A stretch of 64,000 nt of DNA. Source: Marinobacter sp. LA51 (GTDB taxonomy: Bacteria > Pseudomonadota > Gammaproteobacteria > Pseudomonadales > Oleiphilaceae). The position numbers were made by a program, and so were the translations under genes. The DNA lies in NCBI RefSeq assembly GCF_030297175.1, contig NZ_AP028070.1, forward strand, positions 1,364,001-1,428,000. The letters run 5' to 3'. Positions 48,637 to 62,996 of the stretch are shown here, in pieces (the first letter of the stretch is position 1; each line of letters begins with the position of its first letter). Under the pieces are notes generated by a model. That model saw only the letters and a list, made by a program, of their open reading frames with translations. It was not told the origin of the DNA and ran no database searches.

Positions 48637-49170
48637 ATGTTTTACGAACTGGATACGCGAATCCCCGAACTGAGTGGCGAAGGTCAGTTTGTTGCGGACA
48701 ACGCGTCAGTTATAGGAAGTGTGCGCTTGATGGAAAAATCGAGTGTCTGGTTCAACGTGGTTATTCGTGGTGACAACGAGCTGATCACCATTGGCCCTGA
48801 AAGTAATGTCCAGGATGGCTCGGTGCTTCATACCGATCCGGGCATTCCGCTGACCCTGGGGCGGGGCGTTACCGTCGGCCACAAGGCCATGCTCCATGGC
48901 TGCGATATCGGCGATTACAGCCTGATTGGCATTAACGCGGTGGTGCTCAACGGTGCAAAAATTGGCAAGCACTGTTTGATCGGGGCTAATACCCTGATTC
49001 CCGAAGGCATGGAGATCCCGGATGGATCCATGGTGGTTGGCTCGCCCGGCAAGATCAAACGGGAGCTGAATGACAACCAGAAAAAGATGCTGGAGATGAG
49101 CGCGGAGCACTATGTGCAAAATGGCGCTCGTTACCTGGCCAAGCTGAAACCTTGTGAGCCGTCCCGATGA
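48637..49170 (+). CDS. Gamma-class carbonic anhydrase family protein
   Basis: A 177-residue left-handed beta-helix protein with hexapeptide repeats. Metal-binding His are in [17 protein letters not shown], and the [16 protein letters not shown] and SLIG turns are typical; related to YrdA/PaaY. It probably binds zinc and may or may not hydrate CO2. GGAG lies before the ATG. Overlaps the DUF1289 gene by four bases. Confidence 0.92.
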   Translation: MFYELDTRIPELSGEGQFVADNASVIGSVRLMEKSSVWFNVVIRGDNELITIGPESNVQDGSVLHTDPGIPLTLGRGVTVGHKAMLHGCDIGDYSLIGINAVVLNGAKIGKHCLIGANTLIPEGMEIPDGSMVVGSPGKIKRELNDNQKKMLEMSAEHYVQNGARYLAKLKPCEPSR

Positions 49171-49349
49171 GTGTGGCCGATAACGTGCGCTCTCCCTGTG
49201 TGCAGGTATGCGCTCTAGATGAAAACGACATGTGCATTGGTTGTCAGCGTACGGGTGATGAAATTCTCCGCTGGACACAAATGACCAACGACGAGCGCAG
49301 GGAAGTGCTGCGCCAGGTAGCCGTGCGCGAAGAGAGCGTGGCGCTTTGA
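49167..49349 (+). CDS. DUF1289 small Cys-rich protein
   Basis: A 60-residue protein with four Cys ([21 protein letters not shown]), the DUF1289 pattern, thought to bind a metal or Fe-S cluster. ATGA overlap with the gamma-carbonic anhydrase indicates co-translation. Function unknown. Confidence 0.9.
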   Translation: MSVADNVRSPCVQVCALDENDMCIGCQRTGDEILRWTQMTNDERREVLRQVAVREESVAL

Positions 49350-49393
49350 CCCCAGGCTACTGAAACTCCCCTAAACGGAAAACAGGTTCAGGC

Positions 49394-50593
49394 ATGACAG
49401 AAACGACCAGCACGGTTCGAATCGGCACTCCCTATAAAGACGGCGCATTCAAGGTTTTGTTCTGCGGCGCAGGCGAGTTGGGTAAAGAGGTGGTGATTGA
49501 GCTTCAGCGTTATGGCGTGGAAGTGATTGCCGTCGACCGTTATGACGACGCGCCTGCCATGCAGGTGGCACACCGAAGTCACGTCATTGATATGCTGGAT
49601 GCCGCCAGTCTGCGTCGGGTCATTGAACAGGAGCAGCCCCAGCTTATTGTTCCTGAGATCGAAGCCATCGCGACGCCAGAGTTGGTGAAGTTGGAGGACG
49701 AGGGCTATCGGGTAATCCCAACCGCTCGTGCTGTGAATCTGACCATGAACCGCGAGGGTATTCGCAGGCTTGCCGCTGAGGAACTTGGGTTGCCAACCTC
49801 ACCTTACCGGTTTGCGGGCACCCGGGATGAATATCTCGCTGCTATTAAGGAAGTAGGTCTTCCTCTTGTGGTCAAACCGGTGATGAGTTCGTCCGGTAAA
49901 GGGCAGAGCACAGTAAAGGGTGACGATAGTGTGGATGCTGCCTGGGATTATGCCCAGTCTGGTGGTCGTGCCGGTAAGGGGCGGGTGATTGTCGAGGGCT
50001 TTGTCGATTTCGATTACGAGATCACTCTGCTCACGGTGAAGCATCGCGATGGCGTTTCCTTCTGTGACCCGATCGGGCATCGGCAGGAAGATGGTGATTA
50101 CCGGGAGTCCTGGCAGCCCCAACCAATGTCGCCGTTGGCGCTGGACCGTTCCATGGAAATTGCCCGTGCTGTCGTCGACAATCTGGGTGGCTACGGACTG
50201 TATGGCGTAGAGCTGTTTGTAAAGGATGACGAGGTCTGGTTTTCGGAAGTCTCACCGCGTCCCCATGACACCGGTCTTGTTACCCTGGTTTCCCAGGAGC
50301 TGTCTGAGTTTGCCCTTCATGCAAGAGCGATCCTTGGTTTGCCGATTCCGGCGATCAGGCAGAATGGCCCGTCGGCCTCTGCGGTTATCCTGCCCGAGGG
50401 GGAGTCTGACAATGTTCGTTTCTCCGGTCTGGAAAATGCCTTGGTTCAGGCAGACACTCAATTGCGCCTGTTTGCCAAGCCGGAATTGAAGGGTCGGCGG
50501 CGTATGGGTGTAGCCCTGGCTCGCGGGGAAACCGTTGAGCAGGCGCGTGATCAAGCCCGTGCAGCAGCGACGGCCGTAAAGGTGGAACTCTAG
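49394..50593 (+). CDS. purT: Formate-dependent GAR transformylase
   Basis: A 399-residue ATP-grasp enzyme that makes formylglycinamide ribonucleotide with formate and ATP. Seen: [32 protein letters not shown] (ATP loop), [14 protein letters not shown]. The family length is about 390. Second purine gene of the window after purL. Ends about 100 bases before the first rRNA promoter. Confidence 0.97.
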   Translation: MTETTSTVRIGTPYKDGAFKVLFCGAGELGKEVVIELQRYGVEVIAVDRYDDAPAMQVAHRSHVIDMLDAASLRRVIEQEQPQLIVPEIEAIATPELVKLEDEGYRVIPTARAVNLTMNREGIRRLAAEELGLPTSPYRFAGTRDEYLAAIKEVGLPLVVKPVMSSSGKGQSTVKGDDSVDAAWDYAQSGGRAGKGRVIVEGFVDFDYEITLLTVKHRDGVSFCDPIGHRQEDGDYRESWQPQPMSPLALDRSMEIARAVVDNLGGYGLYGVELFVKDDEVWFSEVSPRPHDTGLVTLVSQELSEFALHARAILGLPIPAIRQNGPSASAVILPEGESDNVRFSGLENALVQADTQLRLFAKPELKGRRRMGVALARGETVEQARDQARAAATAVKVEL

Positions 50594-50692
50594 CCAGGCG
50601 GGATTGTCTATAGTGGTCTACAATAGAGGGCCCTGTGAGAGGGTGGTTTGAGGCGGTCAGAAACGGTTTTTGAAAAAAGTTAAAACCAACCG

Positions 50693-50720
50693 TTGACACC
50701 TCGGGGCAGGTCTGTAGAAT
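50693..50720 (+). promoter_or_regulatory. rRNA promoter P1
   Basis: TTGACA, 16 bases, TAGAAT, followed by a GC-rich discriminator (GCGC). Confidence 0.9.
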
Positions 50721-50824
50721 GCGCATCTCTTCTGAGGGACAAGCCACTGACGCAGCGGCTACCGAGGAAGGCAACCGTTTGAAAATGCTGAAGAAATTGA
50801 GTTTCAAAATTCTTCAGAAAGCGG

Positions 50825-50852
50825 TTGACAGAGGCTCGATTCGCTGTAGAAT
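50825..50852 (+). promoter_or_regulatory. rRNA promoter P2
   Basis: TTGACA, 16 bases, TAGAAT, GCGC discriminator, 132 bases after P1. Confidence 0.9.
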
Positions 50853-50927
50853 GCGCCTCTCGAAACAAGCAGTAAGCCGGTTGATTTTCGGCGCTTTCCG
50901 GAGACGGAAAACATTGAAAATAAACGG

Positions 50928-50955
50928 TTGACAAGGCGGCGACACGATGTAGAAT
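50928..50955 (+). promoter_or_regulatory. rRNA promoter P3
   Basis: TTGACA, 16 bases, TAGAAT, then ACGCC. It is 103 bases after P2. Confidence 0.9.
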
Positions 50956-51124
50956 ACGCCACCTTGATTGAGCAGCAGCTCAACCGCTCTTTAAAAAATT
51001 GACCAAGTAATTCGTGTGGGCGCTGGCCGAGGTATTTCGGATACGAAATATCAGGACAGTGACTCGTCGAAATTGAGTTTTGTCTTGAGCAAGAATAGAG
51101 AATCTTCGGATTCTTGTATGATTT

Positions 51125-52664
<1,540 letters not shown>

Positions 52665-52753
52665 AACGAAGCCGAATGCTTCGGTCAGAGTCCACACGAA
52701 TTACTTGGTTGATTAATAAAGAGAGCAGATGGGTCTATCAGGCCCGTACCATT

Positions 52754-52830
<77 letters not shown>

Positions 52831-52875
52831 AAATTGCTCAACTCCTGGAGTTGGACAATTTGAGGTAGCTTAAAT

Positions 52876-52951
52876 GGGGCTATAGCTCAGCTGGGAGAGC
52901 GCCTGCCTTGCACGCAGGAGGTCGGCAGTTCGATCCTGCCTAGCTCCACCA
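52876..52951 (+). tRNA. tRNA-Ala (anticodon UGC)
   Basis: GGGGCTA acceptor, anticodon loop CTTGCAC with TGC, TTCGATCC T-loop, CCA end. Second spacer tRNA. Confidence 0.98.
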
Positions 52952-53056
52952 ATATTTACTGACTAACTTCGGTTAGCAGTGTCCAGAAACAAGCATTTCG
53001 GTTTAATGACATCGGTTGTTAAGCGAAGTTCTTCTTTCTGATCACTGGGTCAGATT

Positions 53057-53068
53057 TGCTCTTTAACA
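53057..53068 (+). promoter_or_regulatory. Spacer boxA antitermination site
   Basis: TGCTCTTTAACA in the 319-base gap between tRNA-Ala and 23S rRNA; matches the rRNA boxA consensus. Nothing else coding is seen in that gap. Confidence 0.85.
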
Positions 53069-53270
53069 AATTGGACGAGAAAGAACACGAGTACGATTCT
53101 CTCATTATCTCCGAGAGGACGTATTCAAGTGATAGCGATTTCAAGCGTTATCCGGTGTTGTCGTTGAAGTGGTTGTGATATCGCTTCAAGGAACTGTCTC
53201 GAAATAACCTCTTTATCAGGCTTGCCTGGTAACGAGCGTTGCTTCGTTCACAGTTGTCTTGGGGTTATAT

Positions 53271-56165
<2,895 letters not shown>

Positions 56166-56245
56166 ATAACACCCAAGACAATTGCGGATAACGCAACGAA
56201 ATCAACATCACACTTCTTTCTCGTCCCCCCAGTGATCAACCGTTT

Positions 56246-56364
56246 TGTCTGACGACCATAGCGGCTTGGAACCACCTGATCCCATCCCGAACTCAGAAGT
56301 GAAACAAGCCTGCGCCGATGGTAGTGTGGCACTTGCCCATGTGAGAGTAGGTCATCGTCAGACT
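56246..56364 (+). rRNA. 5S ribosomal RNA
   Basis: TGTCTGACGACCATAGCGGC at the start pairs with TCGTCAGACT at the end; the core CCCATCCCGAACTCAGAAGTGAAAC is classical. About 119 bases. Confidence 0.97.
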
Positions 56365-56374
56365 CTTAATACCG

Positions 56375-56408
56375 AAAACCCCAGCTTCCTCGAGGCTGGG
56401 GTTTTTTA
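56375..56408 (+). terminator. rRNA operon terminator
   Basis: AACCCCAGC-loop-GCTGGGGTT and then a T-run, 10 bases after 5S rRNA. Confidence 0.93.
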
Positions 56409-56479
56409 TTGCCTGAACGAAAGTCACAGCGAGGAATAAGCTGGAAGAGCGTTTTTGGAGGTGTTTGGGGTCGTTTTGG

Positions 56480-57205
56480 CTAGGGCAGCCAGATCTCAAA
56501 AAAACCGCCACCAAGCTGGCCACCGTTGTGCAACTTGATAGACCCGGTTCTGTTGCCCTCCCGGTGCAACCCGGCAACCGAGGACGCGAAGAACAGCCCC
56601 AGGCTGGTGCTGCCGGTGTTGAAGTCCAGGGATTTAAAGCTCAGGGTCCCTGTGTGTTGCATGCTCTCGGGATAACCCTCGCCGTCATCTTCTACTCCCA
56701 ATACCAAATAACCATCCCGTACTTCGGCCGTAAGGCGAATCTTGCTTCGGGAGTATCTCAGGGCGTTATTGATGGTGTTGTTGAGCACCCCGGTCAACAG
56801 GTCGGCGTCAAAGAACCCGGTGATATCACCAGCTTCGATTGACGCTTCTATACCCAGGCCCTGGAGCAGTGGCGCATGGCGTGCCATATGCTCGTCCAGG
56901 AAGTCGGGCAGGTAATGTTCCTCAACGTGAGCCGACAGTTTCTTTTCACCCAGACGATAGATTCCCAGCAGCTGCACCAGATCGTTGTGCATGCGCTCGG
57001 CTTCATACTGCAGGGTGTTGAACCGTGGGGAGCCATCGAAGGTGGAGCCATGTTCGGTTCTTAGCTCGTCCAGGGAGTTCAGGAGCATCCCCAGCGAGTT
57101 TTTCATGTCATGGACGGTTGAGGCCAGGACCATGGAGAAGTCGATGCTCTGGTCGCTGTCATTGGCGAGGTTGGGACGGTTGGTGAGGTCCTTGGGATCG
57201 GTCAT
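56480..57205 (-). CDS. Soluble histidine kinase-like protein
   Basis: A 241-residue cytoplasmic protein without membrane segment. A phosphoacceptor-like helix with His in TVHDMKNSLGMLLNSLDEL (about 31-50) is followed by a HATPase domain: NNTINNALRYS (N box), VLGVEDDGEGYPE (G1) and TSLGLFFASSVAGLH (G2). It ends an operon and begins inside the stop of the response-regulator gene (ATGA). It may phosphorylate or dephosphorylate that protein; whether it is an active kinase is untested. Confidence 0.82.
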   Translation of the reverse strand: MTDPKDLTNRPNLANDSDQSIDFSMVLASTVHDMKNSLGMLLNSLDELRTEHGSTFDGSPRFNTLQYEAERMHNDLVQLLGIYRLGEKKLSAHVEEHYLPDFLDEHMARHAPLLQGLGIEASIEAGDITGFFDADLLTGVLNNTINNALRYSRSKIRLTAEVRDGYLVLGVEDDGEGYPESMQHTGTLSFKSLDFNTGSTSLGLFFASSVAGLHREGNRTGSIKLHNGGQLGGGFFEIWLP

Positions 57206-58839
57206 GCGGTTAATCCCTTCAGTTTCTGGCTCAGTGCGATATAGCGCCGATGTTGTCGATGTTGTTCAGGCAACCCCTGCAGGCGGTCCAGTCTTGCCCG
57301 GCACTGTTCCAGTGGTTCGCGACTGGTTGGATCCGCCTCGTAGATTTTCAGCAAGACCTGAACCAGGTTCAGGTTTAGCGAAGTGTGGTTTGGAACCACT
57401 ACGAGCGCTTCGGTAAACGCTGCGGCCGCGGCTGTGAGGTCGCCAGCCTCGAACGCTTTTATGCCATCACGGGTAAGGTTTCGGGCCTTTAGTTTTTGGC
57501 GGAACCCGACCGGTTCATCCAGCAGAGCTTCGATGCGTTTCAGGAGCTCTGTCTCGTCGCTGTGCTGCTCAGCGAGGCGTCCCAGAAGATCTCTGGCGTC
57601 CCCGTCCCGGCCAACTCGAAATAGGGTCTTGGCGTAGTCCAGGCTGGTGTCGGGATCAATCAGAGGGTTACTGTCGAATTCCGCCTTGAGACTGTTGTGA
57701 AGTGCCTCTGCCTCTCGATGCTGTCCCTGTCCAAACAGCACTCGGCATTGAACAATTCGGCTGCGAAGACCCACGGTCGGCTGGTCGGCAAAGCGCTTCT
57801 CCATGGAGCCAAGAATTTCTAAGGCCTCGGTGGCGTGTTCAACGGCCTCAGCATTGTCTTCGTCCTCGCCGAGTTCTGACAGGCTCTGTCCCAAGGCCAG
57901 ATAATGGTCGGCGCTGTCGTGTATCGAGTGGGTGCCGAGTGATACCGTTCGGCGCCAGGCATCGGCCGCGGCGTCGATGTCCTGATTGGCCTCGGCAACC
58001 TCCGCCAACTGCTTTTGCCGTAGCAGGGCATTGGGTGATTGCACGATGGCCTGTTCGAGCACCTGCTGTGCTTCAGAAAGTTTGCCTTGCTGGCGTAGGC
58101 CGTCGGCGAGCAGGTCGTAGGCTTCCATATAATCGGGGTGGGTATCGATTAGCTGCTTGAGATTGGCGACGGCCTGATCGTGGCTGCGATTAGCCAGCAG
58201 CACCTGGCTGCGCCCGAGCCTGGCCCAGGATAGTTCCCGCTGTTGAAGTACGTCGTCAAAGACCTTGGCGGCGTGGCTTAAATCCCCCAGGCGAAAGTAG
58301 AGATCACCCAGTGTCTTCAAGAGCCAGGTCTTATGGCGGGGATTCCGGGGCAGGGCTTGGAGGCAGAGTGAGATGGCTTCTGGGTAATTTTCCCGGTCGA
58401 TTTCCCGGTTAATCGGCAACAGTGCCTTGCGTTGGTCAAGCAGTGTGATCAGACGCTGCTCCAGCATGGCACGGTTGATGGGTTTGGTCAGATAGCCATC
58501 GGGCTGGTTCTCCCGTGCCCCCATCACCATTTGCTTGGAGGTTTCCGCAGTGACCATCAGAAACAGCGATGAGCGTCTCAGCAGGTTCTTATGGCGCAGC
58601 TCCTCAAGCACATGCTGGCCATTTTTGCCCTCACCAAGATTGTAGTCGCATAGCACCACATCCACATGATTGTAAGTGCAGTATTTGATTGCCTGCTTGG
58701 CGTTGCCAACCAGTTCAATCTGATCGGCCCCACAGGCTCGAAGCATCTGCCGCAGGGACAGACGGAAGTTCTCGAAGTCGTCGATGACCAGGTACGTTAG
58801 TTTGTGAAAGGCGTCCGCTTGGTAGCTGGATTCGCTCAT
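57202..58839 (-). CDS. Response regulator with TPR output region
   Basis: A 545-residue protein: a receiver domain (about 12-135) with acidic pair DDFEN, phosphoacceptor Asp in VVLCDYNLGEG, and Lys of GYLTKPIN, followed by about nine TPR-like helical repeats (e.g. YFRLGDLSHAAKVFDDVLQQ, DGLRQQGKLSEAQQVLEQA). No DNA-binding domain. Output is therefore likely through protein contacts. Overlaps both its neighbours by four bases, so all three are co-translated. Confidence 0.87.
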   Translation of the reverse strand: MSESSYQADAFHKLTYLVIDDFENFRLSLRQMLRACGADQIELVGNAKQAIKYCTYNHVDVVLCDYNLGEGKNGQHVLEELRHKNLLRRSSLFLMVTAETSKQMVMGARENQPDGYLTKPINRAMLEQRLITLLDQRKALLPINREIDRENYPEAISLCLQALPRNPRHKTWLLKTLGDLYFRLGDLSHAAKVFDDVLQQRELSWARLGRSQVLLANRSHDQAVANLKQLIDTHPDYMEAYDLLADGLRQQGKLSEAQQVLEQAIVQSPNALLRQKQLAEVAEANQDIDAAADAWRRTVSLGTHSIHDSADHYLALGQSLSELGEDEDNAEAVEHATEALEILGSMEKRFADQPTVGLRSRIVQCRVLFGQGQHREAEALHNSLKAEFDSNPLIDPDTSLDYAKTLFRVGRDGDARDLLGRLAEQHSDETELLKRIEALLDEPVGFRQKLKARNLTRDGIKAFEAGDLTAAAAAFTEALVVVPNHTSLNLNLVQVLLKIYEADPTSREPLEQCRARLDRLQGLPEQHRQHRRYIALSQKLKGLTA

Positions 58840-61800
58840 GACCGTTTCTGCTTCAGCAACTTGTTGACCAGAGCCCGCAGTGCAGCGGGCTTCACAGGTT
58901 TATAGAGCAGATGGTAGCCCCTGGTAATGGCATCTTCTCGCACTTCCGGCGCCATGTAGCCGGTAATCAGGATTCCCGGAATGTTCTCACTCAACGCTGC
59001 TCTCAGACTGTCCATGGCATCCAGGCCGTTCTTGTTATCGTCCAGCTGGTAGTCGGCGAGGATGATCTCAGGAGCGTGGCCGTTGAGCTGGTCGGTGGCG
59101 TCATCCAGGCTTTCCGCGGCGGTGACATCGCACTTCCAGTTACCCAGCAGCGCGACCATGCCCTGAAGAATGGCGGGGTCGTTGTCGATACACAGCACAT
59201 GGAGGCCGCCAAGGCTTGAAACCCGGCGGGATCCGGTTGCGGGCTGTGGAGCAACGGCGGGTATCTGTTCCGGTGCCGCCAACGGGACGGTTATGCCGAA
59301 CAGGCTGCCACGACCCTGGATGGAGTGCACGGTGACCGGGTGGTCGAGCATACCGCTGATCCGGTCGACAATGGCCAGGCCGAGACCCAGGCCTTTTTTG
59401 TCGCGGCCGGTCTGGAAGCGGCGGAATTCCTCGAAGATGTGCGCTAGCTGGTCTTCCGGAATACCCGGACCGGTATCCCAGACATCAATCCGGAGAAAGC
59501 CTTTCAGGCGTCGACAACCCAGCAGAATCTTGCCCTTTGGGGTGTAGCGAATGGCGTTGGAGAGGAAGTTCTGTACCACCCGGCGCAACAGCTTGGCGTC
59601 AGACCGTACCCACGCTGTGCTCGGCACTACATGCAGCTCCAGCCCCTGATCCTTGGCGATCGCCGAGAAATCGGTGGCCAGGTGGCGCAGGATGTCGTTA
59701 ACAGGGAATACGCCAATGTCCGGCTCCAGCGCTCCGGCATCCAGCTTGGAAATGTCCAGCAGCGTGCTGATGATTTCCTCAGCCGCACCGAGGGAGCTGT
59801 CGATGTGATCAACCAGATCCTTTTCTTCGCCCTCTGGAGACTTTCCGGCCAGCGCCGAGGTGAATAATCGGGCAGCGTTGAGGGGCTGAAGCAAGTCGTG
59901 GCTAGCGGATGCCAGAAAGCGGGTCTTGCTCTGGTTTGCTTGTTCAGCAACGGATTTCGCTTTCAACATCTGCTCGTTGATGACCTGCAGTTCCTGGGTA
60001 CGCTCTTTGACCCGCTGCTCAAGGTAGATGTTGGTTTCCTTCAGCGCCTGCTCGGTCCGGCGCATGGCGGTGATGTCCTGGAAGGTGGTCACGTAGCCGC
60101 CGCCGGGAATGGGGCTGCCATCGACCCGTATCACAGTGCCGTCAGGCCGTTGGCGCTCGTACGACATGGGTTGGCCATGACGCATGCTGCCGCAGCGGTC
60201 GGCAATAATTTCATCAATGCGTCGGGCTGACAGGTTAGCGTTAGTCAGGTTATAACGCATGAGATCTTCCACTGGCCGACCCACTCGTACGAACCCTTTC
60301 GGGTAGGTGAACAGCTCAAGATAACGTTGGTTCCAGACCACCAGTTGCTGCTGGTGGTTGACCACGGATACCCCCAGGCGGATGTTTTCAATAGCAGATT
60401 GCAGCAACTCCCGGCTGAAGGTCATGGCCTGGGAGGCTTCGTCGACAATGCTGACGACGTCCTCGATCTGCATGTCACGGCCGGTCAGTGTCGATTCCAG
60501 GACCACCCTCGCTGTGGAGGCGCCAATCACCGAGGCCAGTTGGCGCTCAATGTACTTCATCAGGTGATTGGAGGCAGGACGCTGAGGGTGCAGGCGAATG
60601 GCATTGCGGCGTTCGTAATTGCGCAAAATAGTCTCGGACCGCTCCTCACCCATGAACCGGTCGGTCAATGCTTGCAGATCCGAGGTCAGGATTTCGCCTT
60701 GCCAGCTCTGGTGCTGGGGCGTTTCGGCCCTGGGTTGTGGGTCATGGAAGAACGACGCAATCTGGATCTTCTCGCGCACCCGCTGACGTGTCAGCAGCGA
60801 CAGCACCACGTAGGCCAGAGTGTTGATGCCAAGACTCCAGATAATGCCGTGGCTGATCTGGTCAAGGTCAGAGCCGAACAGTGCCGTCGGGCGAGTCCAA
60901 CCGAGGCCCCAGAGGCCCTGGTCAATCAGGGTGTCAGTCATCCAGCCGGTGGTCGCCAGGGCCGGCAACAGCAGGGTGTAGCACCACATCAAAAAACCCA
61001 GTGCCAGCCCCCAGACCGCCCCCATGTAGTTACCTCGGCGCCAGATGATACCGCCGACCAGAGCAGGGCCAAACTGCGCGGCGGCGGCAAAGGACAACAG
61101 GCCAAACGCCGTCAGGCTGTAGTCTTCGCTGGCCATGCGGTAGAAGCCGTAAGCAGTCAGCAGCACCACAAAAATGGCAATCCGGCGGATTCTTAACAAC
61201 AGGTGGCTTAGGTCGGCACGGCGGTTCATTCGGGGCCGGAAAAATTTCAACAGCGCCGGCATGATGATTTCGTTGCTGACCATAGTGGCGATGGCCACCG
61301 AGCAGACAATCACCATGGCCGCGGCCGCTGAACCGCCGCCCAGGAAGGCGAGAATGGCGAGCCATTTCTCACCAGCCTGGATCGGCAGTTGCAGGATGAG
61401 AATGTCGGGGTTACCGGTCACGCCCCCGGGCGACAGCAGGCCAGCGGCGGCAATCGGCAGCACAAAGGCGCTGGCAACAATCAGATAGATGGGCATAGCC
61501 CAGCGTGCGACTTCGAAATCTCGATGATCGGTGTTTTCGACCACCATGACATGGAATTGTCGCGGCAGGCAGATGATCGCCAGCATTGCCACCAGGGTCT
61601 GGGTGATAAATGCCGGGGCCTCAACACCGTCCATGGTCAGGGTGCCAACGAGGTCGGCGTCCTGCACCCGGCCAAGCAGATCACCAAAGCCACCGTAGAG
61701 TCCGTAGCCAACGAACAGGCCCACGGCCACGAACGCCACCAGCTTGATCAGGGACTCAAATGCGACGGCCTGAATCATGCCCCGATGGTGCTCGGTGGAT

Positions 61801-62354
61801 TCGAGGTGGCGGGTGCCGAACAACACGGTAAACACGGCCAGTGCCAGCGTGATGTACCAGGCCGAGTCGGCCCAGGGTGCGCTGCTGCCTACATGAATAG
61901 CTGGTCCGGTTTCTGAAAGTACGTTAAAGCCCATGGATATGGCTTTAAGTTGCAATGCAATGTAGGGAACGCTGCCAATCAGTGCAAAGGTTGCGATCAT
62001 GGCGGCAAGTGACTGGGACTTGCCATAGCGCGAGGCAATGAAATCGGCTATCGAAGTACTGTTGTTGCGCTTACTGATGTAGATGATCCGGCGCAGCAAG
62101 GGGGCGCCGAAGATGAACACCAGCAGGGGGCCAAGGTAGATGGGGAGAAAGCCCAGCCCTTCCTGGGTGGCGCGGCCAACCGCGCCGTAAAAGGTCCATG
62201 AGGTGAAATAAACCGCAAGGGACAGCGCGTAGATGTGCGTGCGCGCGAACCTGCGCCGGTAAAGCCCGGGATGTTTGTCACCGGCCCAGGCAATGAAAAA
62301 CAGCACCGAGATGTAGGTGATGGAAATTAAAACCAGCAGCCAGGCACTAATCAT
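58836..62354 (-). CDS. Hybrid sensor kinase with sodium:solute symporter input domain (CrbS/MxtR-like)
   Basis: A 1172-residue membrane protein. About 1-510 is a sodium:solute symporter-like domain with some 12-13 membrane segments; then a PAS region (about 630-760), the kinase with phosphoacceptor His in FLASASHDLLQPLNAARLF, ATPase domain (FLSNAIRYTPKGKI, DTGPGIPEDQ, GLGLGLAIVD), and a C-terminal receiver with Asp in IILADYQLDDN. This is the layout of CrbS (Vibrio) and MxtR (Pseudomonas), which control acetate use. First gene of a three-gene signalling operon; a symporter gene lies upstream. Confidence 0.92.
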   Translation of the reverse strand: MISAWLLVLISITYISVLFFIAWAGDKHPGLYRRRFARTHIYALSLAVYFTSWTFYGAVGRATQEGLGFLPIYLGPLLVFIFGAPLLRRIIYISKRNNSTSIADFIASRYGKSQSLAAMIATFALIGSVPYIALQLKAISMGFNVLSETGPAIHVGSSAPWADSAWYITLALAVFTVLFGTRHLESTEHHRGMIQAVAFESLIKLVAFVAVGLFVGYGLYGGFGDLLGRVQDADLVGTLTMDGVEAPAFITQTLVAMLAIICLPRQFHVMVVENTDHRDFEVARWAMPIYLIVASAFVLPIAAAGLLSPGGVTGNPDILILQLPIQAGEKWLAILAFLGGGSAAAAMVIVCSVAIATMVSNEIIMPALLKFFRPRMNRRADLSHLLLRIRRIAIFVVLLTAYGFYRMASEDYSLTAFGLLSFAAAAQFGPALVGGIIWRRGNYMGAVWGLALGFLMWCYTLLLPALATTGWMTDTLIDQGLWGLGWTRPTALFGSDLDQISHGIIWSLGINTLAYVVLSLLTRQRVREKIQIASFFHDPQPRAETPQHQSWQGEILTSDLQALTDRFMGEERSETILRNYERRNAIRLHPQRPASNHLMKYIERQLASVIGASTARVVLESTLTGRDMQIEDVVSIVDEASQAMTFSRELLQSAIENIRLGVSVVNHQQQLVVWNQRYLELFTYPKGFVRVGRPVEDLMRYNLTNANLSARRIDEIIADRCGSMRHGQPMSYERQRPDGTVIRVDGSPIPGGGYVTTFQDITAMRRTEQALKETNIYLEQRVKERTQELQVINEQMLKAKSVAEQANQSKTRFLASASHDLLQPLNAARLFTSALAGKSPEGEEKDLVDHIDSSLGAAEEIISTLLDISKLDAGALEPDIGVFPVNDILRHLATDFSAIAKDQGLELHVVPSTAWVRSDAKLLRRVVQNFLSNAIRYTPKGKILLGCRRLKGFLRIDVWDTGPGIPEDQLAHIFEEFRRFQTGRDKKGLGLGLAIVDRISGMLDHPVTVHSIQGRGSLFGITVPLAAPEQIPAVAPQPATGSRRVSSLGGLHVLCIDNDPAILQGMVALLGNWKCDVTAAESLDDATDQLNGHAPEIILADYQLDDNKNGLDAMDSLRAALSENIPGILITGYMAPEVREDAITRGYHLLYKPVKPAALRALVNKLLKQKRS

Positions 62355-62398
62355 GGATACGCGGTTCTCTCGGTTGCAGGCATTCTGGGATCGTCATA

Positions 62399-62905
62399 TC
62401 AGCTGGTGCAGACGGTTGTCAGCAGTCTATCCGTGGTGTCGAGCAGTTTCATGTTATCGATCCGCGGTGTGCCATCGGAACCCAGTGGCACCAGTTCCCG
62501 GGATTGGCAGTTGAGAATATGGACCCGATGAGAAATGGCGTCCGTCAGCTTCTGCTCAAAACGGTACAGCGTGAAGCGAATGATGTCCGGGTTGTTTGTA
62601 TCCTGGCTAATGCTCTTGGTGTCGACCGTGGAGAAAGCCGTGACATAGGGGAAGGCAAAGGTCCAGGGGCGCCAGAGGATGCCGTCGGTTTCGGTGTCCA
62701 CGACCACCGCTTCTTCGGGGAGCATGTCTTTCTTGTGGTCGTACCAGGTGTACTCACCGTGAATCAGGTAACCAAGCATACCCAGTCCGGCAAACGCCGG
62801 GATGATCCACTTGGGGGCGTGGTTGCGGGTGGCGGCACGAATGCCGAGGGCAATCCCGGCGGCGCCCAGGCCACAGAAAACAGTGGCGACAAAGGTCCAG
62901 AACAT
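62399..62905 (-). CDS. Small membrane protein of unknown function
   Basis: A 168-residue protein with an N-terminal hydrophobic segment (about 3-22), a second one (about 33-50) and a soluble C-terminal part. I do not recognise a family. AAGGA precedes the ATG. It lies between the symporter and the sensor kinase on the same strand, 44 bases before the kinase start, and may share their regulation. Confidence 0.65.
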   Translation of the reverse strand: MFWTFVATVFCGLGAAGIALGIRAATRNHAPKWIIPAFAGLGMLGYLIHGEYTWYDHKKDMLPEEAVVVDTETDGILWRPWTFAFPYVTAFSTVDTKSISQDTNNPDIIRFTLYRFEQKLTDAISHRVHILNCQSRELVPLGSDGTPRIDNMKLLDTTDRLLTTVCTS

Positions 62906-62925
62906 AAAGTCGTTTCCTTAAAAAA

Positions 62926-62955
62926 GAACGGGCTTCCTCGGCGAGGAAGCCCGTC
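62926..62955 (-). terminator. Terminator between symporter and small membrane protein genes
   Basis: On the minus strand ACGGGCTTCCT-CGCCG-AGGAAGCCCGT is followed by TTCTTTTTT. An eleven-pair stem with a T-run, placed 40 bases after the symporter stop, so the genes beyond it depend on read-through or on another promoter. Confidence 0.88.
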
Positions 62956-62996
62956 CAGTACAACCTGTCAATGTATTGAATCAGGTCGCGTGTAGC

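Larger units (their letters stand above)
50594..51124 (+). promoter_or_regulatory. rRNA operon leader with three promoters and antitermination signals
   Basis: The 531-base stretch holds P1, P2 and P3 (listed below), a boxB-like hairpin TTGAGC-AGCA-GCTCAA (50968-50983) and boxA GCTCTTTAA (50986-50994), the usual NusB/NusE antitermination site. No gene is expected here. Confidence 0.9.
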
